Assembly (NCBI GenBank): GCA_016928165.1
Contig: JAFGLH010000150.1
Coordinates: 1-64,000 of the forward strand
DNA length: 64,000 bases
Source of the DNA: Pirellulales bacterium
GTDB taxonomy: Bacteria; Planctomycetota; Planctomycetia; Pirellulales; Thermoguttaceae
Direction of reading: 5' to 3'
Shown here: positions 45,381-52,677 of the stretch, piece after piece
Layout: each line of letters opens with the position of its first letter
How positions within the stretch are numbered: the stretch's first letter is position 1
The notes under the pieces: model-generated
What the model was told of the DNA's origin: nothing
What the model saw: the letters and a program-made list of their open reading frames with translations, nothing else
Databases searched by the model: none
Translations under genes and position numbers: made by a program

Positions 45381-46406
45381 TCATGCGTGCATAGGCATGG
45401 GGACGAGCCATTGCTCGAAGAACGCGGCGACCGTTTGCAGCTTCACCTCGGGGGTCCACTCGCATTGGGCGATCACACCGCCAGCGCCAAAATCCAACTC
45501 TCGGCGAGTGGAAAGGACCGCCTCGCGGAATGCATCGACGCAGCCAGGCTCGCGCAGCAAGCGGGCGTCGGGATGTCCGCCCCAGAAAGTTACCCGGCCG
45601 CGATAGCGCTTGACCAAACGATCGAACGCCATCAGATGCAACTGGGAATGGATCGCGTCGACGCTCAGCTTCACCAGGTCGCCGAAGATGTCGCGGATGT
45701 TCCCCGCGCCGTGGAAAAAGACGAACTTGTCGCCGTCGTGAAGGATTTTGCAGTATTCCTTGTAGAGCGGGCGAAACAGTTCGCGCCACATCTCCGGCGC
45801 GATCAATAAACCGTCGGGCGTAGCCCAATCGTCGCGGAAGGCGACGCCGTCAACCTCTGTCTCCGCCCAGCGGCGCAGCTCCTCGCAGGCGGCCTCGTGG
45901 AGCGCGGCCAGCAGTCCGCGAATCTCCTTGTTGCCGCGGGCCAACTCGATCGTGGCCGCCTCGCCGCCACGGAGGAACCGCAGCCGGTCGAACGGACGCA
46001 CCTCCGACCAGGCCAGCACGAACCGATCGGTGTCGGGACATAGTTTGTTGGCCCGATTGAATCGAGAGCGATCGAACAACTCCGCCGGCGGCTGGAACGA
46101 ATCAAACCGCTCCGCCTCGGCCAAAGGCGAACGGATCAACTCCGGCGAATCGCCGTTGTTCGAGTCGCGCCACACGCACCCCCAAGCATCGGTCCACTGC
46201 TTCCGTTTGACTGTCTTCGCGCCCGATTGCTTCCGCGGCGACGGCGCGGTGCGAGGCGCGACGATGTCGCTCGGATAACGAACGGACATCTCCGCCGCCT
46301 CATCGGCCCGCGACGATTCCACTTCGGGCGATATCCAGAGGTCTCTGGGAACGCGGGGGACGGGTTCGTGGTTTAAGGTTCTGACGACTAGTTCGCGCGA
46401 TGTCAT
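45381..46406 (-). CDS. uroporphyrinogen-decarboxylase-family protein (methyltransferase type)
   Basis: The 341-residue protein belongs to the UroD superfamily, whose members decarboxylate uroporphyrinogen or move methyl groups to corrinoids. Start at 46406 (MTSRELVVRTLNHEPVPRVP) matches this branch's typical opening. The GFVFFHGAGNIRDIFGDLVK-type region and VTFWGGHPDARLLREPG with GGVIAQCEWTP are family-like. HemE hallmarks (such as the N-terminal FRQAGRY) are missing, so I favour the corrinoid-methyltransferase-like or uncharacterised planctomycete branch. No corrinoid protein is adjacent. Confidence 0.8.
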   Translation of the reverse strand: MTSRELVVRTLNHEPVPRVPRDLWISPEVESSRADEAAEMSVRYPSDIVAPRTAPSPRKQSGAKTVKRKQWTDAWGCVWRDSNNGDSPELIRSPLAEAERFDSFQPPAELFDRSRFNRANKLCPDTDRFVLAWSEVRPFDRLRFLRGGEAATIELARGNKEIRGLLAALHEAACEELRRWAETEVDGVAFRDDWATPDGLLIAPEMWRELFRPLYKEYCKILHDGDKFVFFHGAGNIRDIFGDLVKLSVDAIHSQLHLMAFDRLVKRYRGRVTFWGGHPDARLLREPGCVDAFREAVLSTRRELDFGAGGVIAQCEWTPEVKLQTVAAFFEQWLVPMPMHA

Positions 46407-46642
46407 GGGAGTGAAATTATGGCTGACCTTCGGAAACGGAGAGAGCATGTTGCTGTTTGCCCCCGAAGGGGGTGTCGAATGGAAAAATTATACCACGGCA
46501 AACGCGGCGTCAACCGGTCAATCGAAAAATCGTTTTCACCCCCCCCCGCCCCCCCGCGGTAGGCTATAATATAATATCTGGGATTCCTGGATACCATTGA
46601 CGAGACGGAACAATCCCAAAGGGTGAAATTATCAGCAATAGT

Positions 46643-47068
46643 ATGTCTTTTATGCCTTTATTTACTGAAAACATAGAATCTCGGGTAAAAAGCTTTTTGA
46701 TCAAGCTGGTCAACAACAATTGCCCGGAAGTGAAATCGCTGATGGATGGCCCTCGGCGGGACAGCCGGGTGAACCTGACCGTGGTCGTGATGGTGGTTCC
46801 GCTGGAAGGAAAGACGCTCCAGGCGGGCCAGGCGCTGATGGCCGTCACAAAGGAGTTTTCGGCAACCGGCGTAGCGGTCGTGCTCGACCACCCGCGGCCA
46901 ATGGACGAGGCCGTTTTGGGGTTCCGCTTCGAGGGCGAGATGACCTACATTCGAGGCAAGGCAAAACATCTCAGTCCCCTGGGCGGCGGGTTTTATCAGC
47001 TCGGGTTTGAACTCTCGGAAATCGTCGCCCCGAGCGACTATCCAACGCTGAAAACGATGAACTTCTAG
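46643..47068 (+). CDS. PilZ-like domain protein
   Basis: The 141-residue soluble protein resembles PilZ-type domains: DGPRRDSRVNLTVVVMVVPL with an RRxSR-like motif (c-di-GMP binding in the family) and a later GFYQLGFEL strand. The D/NxSxxG motif is not clear, so second-messenger binding is only possible. Beforehand lie a C-rich tract (about 46536-46560) and a tataatataat stretch near 46565 that could be part of a promoter. Start 46643 or the Met three codons later are both possible. Confidence 0.65.
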   Translation: MSFMPLFTENIESRVKSFLIKLVNNNCPEVKSLMDGPRRDSRVNLTVVVMVVPLEGKTLQAGQALMAVTKEFSATGVAVVLDHPRPMDEAVLGFRFEGEMTYIRGKAKHLSPLGGGFYQLGFELSEIVAPSDYPTLKTMNF

Positions 47069-47094
47069 CCCGCGTTTCTCGCCGGTCGAACACC

Positions 47095-47151
47095 AGCCCG
47101 AAGCGCAAGCAAGGGACGTACCTTGCGGGTTCCTCGCTTGCGCGTCGGGCT
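47095..47151. repeat. palindromic repeat, AGCCCGAAGCGCAAGC family
   Basis: The arms agcccgaagcgcaagcaaggga and tcctcgcttgcgcgtcgggct are inverted around acgtaccttgcgggt. The outer hairpin is long and near-perfect. It lies 72 bases before the hydE start and may affect read-through into the maturase operon. Confidence 0.85.
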
Positions 47152-47223
47152 AGCGCTGATCTTTTCCCCGCCGACCACTCCCACGGTTTGCCTCTCTCGC
47201 GTATAATTGAACGGTTACAGAAG

Positions 47224-48399
47224 ATGCGACGCAGCGAAATCCTCAATTGGCTCCGAGAAACCGATGCCGGCCGGCTGGAAGAACTCTGGCGGCTGGCCGA
47301 CCGAACGCGGCAACAATACGTCGGCGGCGAGGTTCATCTGCGCGGACTTATCGAGCTTTCCAACCATTGCGTCAGGCTCTGCGGCTACTGCGGCCTGCGG
47401 GCCGGAAACACCGCTCTGCAAAGATACCGCATGTCCGACGACGAGGTGCTCGATTGCGCCCGGCGGGCCGTCGAATACGGCTACGGAACCGTGGTGCTCC
47501 AGTCGGGCGAAGACCCGCTTTTGACCCGCGAGCGCATGAGCGGTTTGATCCGGCGAATCAAGGCCGAGACGCCGATGGCCGTCACGCTTAGCCTTGGCGA
47601 GCGAGCGGACGACGAGTTGGCCGAGTGGCGCCGCGCTGGGGCCGACCGCTACCTGCTGCGGTTCGAGACCTCCAACCGGGAATTATTCGCGCGGATCCAT
47701 CCGCCCAGGGCCGACCAAATCTCCCTTCTCCCGCAAGCGGGAGAAGGGTCGGTGTTTAGAACGGCCGCTAAACGAAACAATCGACTGGCGATCTTGGAAA
47801 CGCTCCGAGACTTGGGTTACGAGGTCGGCAGCGGCGCGATGATCGGCATCCCAGGACAAACATACGACGACCTGGCCGACGACATTGAACTGTTCGGTCG
47901 ATTGGATTTGGACATGGTCGGCGTCGGTCCGTATTTGCGCCATCCCAAAACCCCGCTGGCCGATCGGCGCAACTGGCCCGAGGCGCCCGAGGGAGAACAA
48001 GTCCCGGTCGATGAAACGATGACTTGCAAAGTTGTCGCCTTGACGCGGCTGGCATGTCCTCGCGCGAACATCCCGGCCACCACGGCGCTGGCGACGCTAA
48101 ACACCGCAAACGGGCGGGAATTGGGGCTGGCGCGCGGGGCCAACGTGGTGATGCCAAACGTTACTCCCAAGAAATACCGTATACTATATGAGATTTATCC
48201 CGACAAAGCCTGCATCGCCGAGACCGGTCGAGAGTGTCGCCGATGCCTGATTGAGCGGATCGAGGCCCTCGGTCGCCGTCTCGGCTCGGGCAGAGGCGAT
48301 TCGCCCAATTATCAACAACGTTCGGCGGCCGACGGCGCCGGTCGGGGTGGCGGTCCAACTGCCGCTCCAACGAGAGAAATGCGAGGAAAAAAATGTTGA
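47224..48399 (+). CDS. hydE: [FeFe]-hydrogenase H-cluster maturase HydE (radical SAM)
   Basis: The 391-residue radical-SAM enzyme makes part of the hydrogenase diiron site. The CX3CX2C motif NHCVRLCGYCGLR (Cys 49, 53, 56) binds the iron-sulfur cluster. Also family-typical are LQSGEDP and SGAMIGIPGQTYDDL. Start is ATG at 47224, 12 codons inside the track. Between RIHPPRA and LETLRDLGYEVG there is an extra segment (about 163-185, DQISLLPQAGEGSVFRTAAK) encoded by a palindromic repeat. The C-terminal tail after CLIERIEALGRRLG is also repeat-derived (GAGRGGGPTAAPT). HydG overlaps its 3' end by seven bases. Confidence 0.95.
   Translation: MRRSEILNWLRETDAGRLEELWRLADRTRQQYVGGEVHLRGLIELSNHCVRLCGYCGLRAGNTALQRYRMSDDEVLDCARRAVEYGYGTVVLQSGEDPLLTRERMSGLIRRIKAETPMAVTLSLGERADDELAEWRRAGADRYLLRFETSNRELFARIHPPRADQISLLPQAGEGSVFRTAAKRNNRLAILETLRDLGYEVGSGAMIGIPGQTYDDLADDIELFGRLDLDMVGVGPYLRHPKTPLADRRNWPEAPEGEQVPVDETMTCKVVALTRLACPRANIPATTALATLNTANGRELGLARGANVVMPNVTPKKYRILYEIYPDKACIAETGRECRRCLIERIEALGRRLGSGRGDSPNYQQRSAADGAGRGGGPTAAPTREMRGKKC
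47723..47748. repeat. palindromic repeat inside hydE
   Basis: cccttctcccgcaagcgggagaaggg is a perfect palindrome with a four-base centre. It belongs to the ctctcccgcaagcgggagag family also seen at 53568 and 55514. It translates in frame as SLLPQAGEG. Confidence 0.88.
48341..48371. repeat. palindromic repeat at hydE 3' end
   Basis: gtcggggtggcggtccaact with ccgctccaac forms a hairpin like the repeats at 8084 and 30889. It encodes part of the non-conserved HydE tail just before the hydG start. Confidence 0.65.
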
Positions 48400-49817
48400 G
48401 CCTCATCGACCGCCGCAAACTCAGCCGCAGCGCGCACGACTTCATCGACGAAAATCGGTTGCACTCGCTCTTGGACCTTCGCGTCGGGCCGGAGCGGCTC
48501 GACGACGTGATCGCCAAAAGCATGTCGAAGCAGCCGCTGTCGGTCGACGAAACGGCCGTCCTGCTGGCCGCCGACCGGCCGGAGATGGTCGAAAAAATCT
48601 ACGACGCCGCCCGGCGGCTGAAGCAAGACGTTTACGGCAACCGAATCGTGTTGTTCGCCCCGTTGTACGTGGGCAACGAATGCACCAACGATTGCCAATA
48701 CTGCGCGTTCCGCCGCTCGAATCCCGACGTGGTCCGCCGCACGTTGGACGAAGACGAACTTCGGCAACAGGTGCTGGCCTTGGAACGCAAGGGGCACAAG
48801 CGGCTGATCCTCGTCTTCGGCGAGCACCCGCACTACGACGCCGACTTCATCGCCGACTGCGTCCGCCACGTCTACGCCACGCGGACCGGCCGGGGCGAAA
48901 TCCGCCGCCTGAACATCAACGCCGCCCCGCTCGACCACGACGGCTACCGTATCGTCAAGGAGGCCGGCATCGGCACCTACCAAATCTTCCAAGAAACCTA
49001 CCACCACGATACTTATCGCCGCGTCCATCCAGCCGATACCCGCAAGGGAAATTATCTCTGGCGGCTCGACGGCGTGGCCCGGGCGATGGAGGCCGAGTGC
49101 GACGACGTGGGAATCGGCGCCCTGTTCGGGCTGTACGACTGGCGGTTCGAGGTCCTCGGCTTGGTCGCCCACGCCCTGCACCTGCAAAAACACTACAACG
49201 TCGGCCCGCACACAATCAGCTTTCCCCGGCTGCGACCGGCGCTGGGAGTGAAACTGCACGAAACGCACCTGGTTGGCGACAAGGACTTCAAGCGCTTGGT
49301 GGCCATCATCCGCTTGGCGGTCCCATACACGGGCATGATCCTCACCGCCCGCGAGCCGGCCGAGATTCGCCGCGCGGTGCTCGGCTTCGGCGTTTCCCAG
49401 ATCGACGCCGGCAGCCGCATCGAATTGGGCGGATATACCGAAGTCGGCGACGCGCAAGTAATGGAGCGCGAGCAGTTCGAGTTGGGCGACATCCGCTCGC
49501 TGGACGTGGTGATGCGCGAGTTGCTGGTCGACGGCTACATTCCCAGTTTCTGCACGGCCTGCTACCGGCTGGGCCGCACCGGCGAGCATTTCATGGAGTT
49601 CGCCATCCCCGGCTTCATCCGCAACTTTTGCACGCCCAACGCGCTGACCACCTTGATGGAATACCTGGTCGACTATGCCTCGCCGGAGACGCGAAAAGCC
49701 GGCGAGGAAGCCGTCCGCCGCGAACTGGAAAAGCTGCCCGAGGGCGAACGCAAAAACCAGTTAAGGGACCGTTTGCGTCGGATCGCCGAGAGCGACGAAA
49801 GGGACTTGTATTTCTGA
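48393..49817 (+). CDS. hydG: [FeFe]-hydrogenase H-cluster maturase HydG (radical SAM, tyrosine lyase)
   Basis: The 474-residue enzyme cleaves tyrosine and makes the CO and CN ligands of the H-cluster. The radical-SAM motif is NECTNDCQYC (Cys 97, 101, 104). The second, C-terminal cluster motif CTACYRLGRTGEHF...FC is kept, which separates HydG from the thiamine enzyme ThiH. The ATG at 48393 overlaps the end of hydE by seven bases, so the genes are probably coupled. HydF follows 10 bases later. Confidence 0.96.
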   Translation: MLSLIDRRKLSRSAHDFIDENRLHSLLDLRVGPERLDDVIAKSMSKQPLSVDETAVLLAADRPEMVEKIYDAARRLKQDVYGNRIVLFAPLYVGNECTNDCQYCAFRRSNPDVVRRTLDEDELRQQVLALERKGHKRLILVFGEHPHYDADFIADCVRHVYATRTGRGEIRRLNINAAPLDHDGYRIVKEAGIGTYQIFQETYHHDTYRRVHPADTRKGNYLWRLDGVARAMEAECDDVGIGALFGLYDWRFEVLGLVAHALHLQKHYNVGPHTISFPRLRPALGVKLHETHLVGDKDFKRLVAIIRLAVPYTGMILTAREPAEIRRAVLGFGVSQIDAGSRIELGGYTEVGDAQVMEREQFELGDIRSLDVVMRELLVDGYIPSFCTACYRLGRTGEHFMEFAIPGFIRNFCTPNALTTLMEYLVDYASPETRKAGEEAVRRELEKLPEGERKNQLRDRLRRIAESDERDLYF

Positions 49818-49827
49818 CGGTGACCGC

Positions 49828-51081
49828 ATGAAAACCACCCCCAAGGGCCTCCGTCTGCACATCGGCATCTTCGGCCGCCGCAACGCAGGCAAGTCGTCGC
49901 TGCTCAACGCTATGACCAGGCAGGAAGTTTCGATCGTCTCGCCGGTCGCCGGAACCACCACCGATCCGGTGGAAAAGCCGATGGAGATGCTCCCCCTGGG
50001 ACCGGTCCTCTGGATCGACACCGCGGGAATCGACGACAGCGGCGCATTGGGAACACTACGCGTCGAGAAAACCCGTCGAATATTCGACCGCACGGACGTG
50101 GGCATCCTGGTCGTCGACGCCGGTTGCTGGAGCGATTTCGAGGAAGGGATGCTGCGCGAACTGCGCCAGCGAGACGTTCCGGTCATCGTCGCTTTCAACA
50201 AGTCGGACGTTGCCGGGCCGCCCGCGGCTTTGCGGGAGAAATTGCGGTTGGAAAACGTCCCTTTCGTCGAGACGGCGGCCAGCCTGGGACGGGGCGCGTT
50301 GGAGATGCGCGAGTCGTTGATCGGCGTCGTGCCCGAGGATTTTCTCAGCCCTCCGCCGCTGCTGTCCGATTTGGTTCCGGCGGGCGAAATGGCGGTCTTG
50401 GTGGTGCCGATCGACCTGGAGGCGCCCAAGGGCCGGCTGATCCTGCCGCAAGTGCAGGCGATACGCGACTTGCTCGACGGCGACGCCTACTGCGCGGTCG
50501 TTAAGGAGGACAAGTTGCCCGCCGCGCTGGAGCGTTTGAATCGACCTCCGGCGTTGGTGGTCACCGATTCGCAGGCCTTCCGCGAAGTCGCCGCCGACAC
50601 GCCGCCGGACGTGAAAATGACCTCCTTTTCGATTCTCATGGCGCGTCAGAAGGGAGACCTCTGCCAGTTCGTGGAAGGAGCGCTGGCCATTGACCGGCTC
50701 CGGGTGGGCGACCGCGTGTTGGTGGCCGAGGCGTGCACGCACCATCCGGTGACGGACGACATCGGCCGGGTGAAAATACCACGCTGGTTGAAGCGACGCG
50801 CCGGCGGCGAACTGGCCTTCGACACCGTGCAGGGGCACGATTTTCCCGACGATTTGAGCGGGTATCGGCTGGTGGTCCATTGCGGGGCCTGCATGTGGAA
50901 CCGCCGCGAGATGCTCGCGCGGATGACCCGATGCCGACGCGAGGGGGTGCCGATCTGCAACTACGGCGTGACGATCGCCTACACGTTCGGAATTCTGGAA
51001 CGTGCGTTGGCCCCCTTTCCCGACGCATTAAAGGCGTTCCGAGCGGCAAGCATGTCGGGAATGGCCGAGGCGGCCCCGTAA
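49828..51081 (+). CDS. hydF: [FeFe]-hydrogenase H-cluster maturation GTPase HydF
   Basis: The 417-residue scaffold and GTPase carries the half-built H-cluster to HydA. The GTPase domain has IGIFGRRNAGKSSLLNAMT (P-loop), WIDTAGIDD and FNKSDV. The iron-sulfur motif CTHHP...HCGACMWNRREM is intact. It ends the three-gene maturation operon with 10 bases between hydG and hydF. No hydrogenase structural gene follows in the window, so the target must be encoded elsewhere. Confidence 0.95.
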   Translation: MKTTPKGLRLHIGIFGRRNAGKSSLLNAMTRQEVSIVSPVAGTTTDPVEKPMEMLPLGPVLWIDTAGIDDSGALGTLRVEKTRRIFDRTDVGILVVDAGCWSDFEEGMLRELRQRDVPVIVAFNKSDVAGPPAALREKLRLENVPFVETAASLGRGALEMRESLIGVVPEDFLSPPPLLSDLVPAGEMAVLVVPIDLEAPKGRLILPQVQAIRDLLDGDAYCAVVKEDKLPAALERLNRPPALVVTDSQAFREVAADTPPDVKMTSFSILMARQKGDLCQFVEGALAIDRLRVGDRVLVAEACTHHPVTDDIGRVKIPRWLKRRAGGELAFDTVQGHDFPDDLSGYRLVVHCGACMWNRREMLARMTRCRREGVPICNYGVTIAYTFGILERALAPFPDALKAFRAASMSGMAEAAP

Positions 51082-51229
51082 TCAGGGGGGAAGCCGCTTC
51101 GCCCTGCCGCGGCCGCCGCGGAACGATGTAAAATCGGGCTTGCGGCCGCCGAGCGTTGCCGCTATTCTTCGTCCTCTTTTCTTGCTCTTGCGGTATCCCC
51201 TTTACGCGCTTCACACGCGAGGTGGTTCG

Positions 51230-51886
51230 ATGGCTCGCCCCCCCATTCGTCGCAGTCTGATTTTACTGACAATCCTGGCGATTGCCGCCTTGCCGGCCGC
51301 CGGGTGTCAAAGCGTCATGCTGACCGCCATGTATCTGATTAAAGGCACGGACGTCGATCCCGAGTACAAGGGCTTGAAGGGCAAGAAGGTGGCCGTCGTC
51401 TGCCGGCCGCTGGTCTCCTTGCAATATCGCAACGCGAACGTCGGTCGCGACCTGGCCGAGAAAATCACCCGCCTGCTGCAAGCGAAGGTGCCCAAAATTA
51501 AAACCGTGGATCAGCAGACAGTCGCCCAGTGGCTCGACGAAAATACCTGGGACGAGTACGTCGAGGTGGGCAAGGCCCTCGACGTGGACGCGATCGTGGG
51601 CATCGACCTCGAGGGGTTCGATATTTTCCAGGGGCAGACGCTTTATCAGGGAAAAGCCAACGCCGCGATCCAGGTCGTCGATTGCCGCGACGGCGGCAAG
51701 GTGGTATTTGAAAAGACTCTGCCGCAATCGGTCTATCCGCCTAACATTGGCATTCCCGCCTCAGAGCGGACGGAGGGTGGATTCCGCGCCGAGTTCGTGA
51801 CCGTGTTGGCCGACCAAATCGCCCGCCACTTCTATGCCCACGATCCCCACGCCGACATGGCCCTGGACGCCAAGGCGTTGGACTGA
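51230..51886 (+). CDS. lipoprotein, hypothetical
   Basis: The 218-residue product starts at MARPPIRRSLILLTILAIAA (51230) with a lipobox LPAAGC, so it should be lipid-anchored. The mature part (KVAVVCRPLVSLQYRNANVG; LQAKVPKIKTVDQQTVAQWL; ALDVDAIVGIDLEGFDIFQG) recalls envelope lipoproteins that seem to bind or scaffold other proteins, such as the LpoB/CsgG-like type with an anticodon-binding-like fold. That link is a guess. It lies after hydF, but is not obviously related to it. Confidence 0.72.
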   Translation: MARPPIRRSLILLTILAIAALPAAGCQSVMLTAMYLIKGTDVDPEYKGLKGKKVAVVCRPLVSLQYRNANVGRDLAEKITRLLQAKVPKIKTVDQQTVAQWLDENTWDEYVEVGKALDVDAIVGIDLEGFDIFQGQTLYQGKANAAIQVVDCRDGGKVVFEKTLPQSVYPPNIGIPASERTEGGFRAEFVTVLADQIARHFYAHDPHADMALDAKALD

Positions 51887-52131
51887 TGAGCGTTTAATGA
51901 CCCGGCTGCGGGCGGCCGTGCTCGTTTCACTCCAGTTCTCGTGACGCTAGACGTAATACGGGCCGCGCCGCCGGTGTTCCGGTCGTCTCCCCACGCTGCG
52001 ATGGGCGCGACCCCGCTCGATTTGACCGCATATTTTTGAGATTTTTTTCGGCACATAACCGCCATCGCCCAAATCATAATAGATAGGAAATGCCCATTTC
52101 GGATGGTCTCCTCTTTATGGGTGGGCGAGTA

Positions 52132-52677
52132 ATGTCGGCCGATATACTTCCAGTCTCCGACGGCGATGCGAAACACAACGAGTTCACTCGTTTGTTCACG
52201 GTAAACCAGCGGGCAATTTATCTCTATATCCGCTCGCTGGTGGCCAACGGCGCCGACGTGGACGAACTGTGGCAGGAAACGAACCTCGTGCTCTGGCAGC
52301 GGTTCGCCGATTACCGGCCGGGCACGAACTTCTTGGCTTGGGCGCGACGGATTGCCTACAACAAGGTCCTCAACTACCGCACGCGCCGCCGTCCGCCGCT
52401 CCAGTTCAGCGACGACTTCTTCCAGAAGCTGGCCGCTTCGGACCGCGTCTTCGATCAGCACTTGCCCTGGCTGGACGCCCTGAAACGCTGCGCCGAGAAA
52501 CTAACTCCGACCGATCGAGAACTGATCGAGCTTCGTTACAGCCCAAACGCCGACTGTAACATGGTGGCGAAAGCGCTCCGGCGGCCGATCCGGTCCGTTT
52601 ATAAGGCCGTCGGACGAATTCGGTCCTTATTGCTGGAGTGCATTCGGCGGGAAATCGCCAAGGAGGACCGCAAGTGA
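52132..52677 (+). CDS. ECF-type RNA polymerase sigma factor
   Basis: The 181-residue protein has sigma-70 region 2 (YLYIRSLVANGADVDELWQE; FLAWARRIAYNKVLNYRTRR) and region 4 (LTPTDRELIELRYSPN; RSVYKAVGRIRSLLLECIRR). It fits the planctomycete/verrucomicrobial ECF subfamily. The start MSADILPVSD at 52132 is preferred over the track start. Its stop overlaps the start of the FecR-like gene (GTGA), the usual arrangement of a sigma factor with its membrane regulator. It probably directs the downstream secreted-protein and glycosidase genes; this is inferred. Confidence 0.9.
   Translation: MSADILPVSDGDAKHNEFTRLFTVNQRAIYLYIRSLVANGADVDELWQETNLVLWQRFADYRPGTNFLAWARRIAYNKVLNYRTRRRPPLQFSDDFFQKLAASDRVFDQHLPWLDALKRCAEKLTPTDRELIELRYSPNADCNMVAKALRRPIRSVYKAVGRIRSLLLECIRREIAKEDRK

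Noticed and set aside
46536-46576. C-rich tract followed by tataatataat as a sure promoter
   Set aside because: The -10-like box is attractive, but no -35 box is visible at proper spacing, so it is mentioned only in the gene entry.
48251-49831. 526-residue plus-strand ORF and 425-residue minus-strand ORF over hydG
   Set aside because: Both overlap hydG, which shows all cluster-binding Cys motifs; their translations are low-complexity Arg/Pro or His/Gln-rich.
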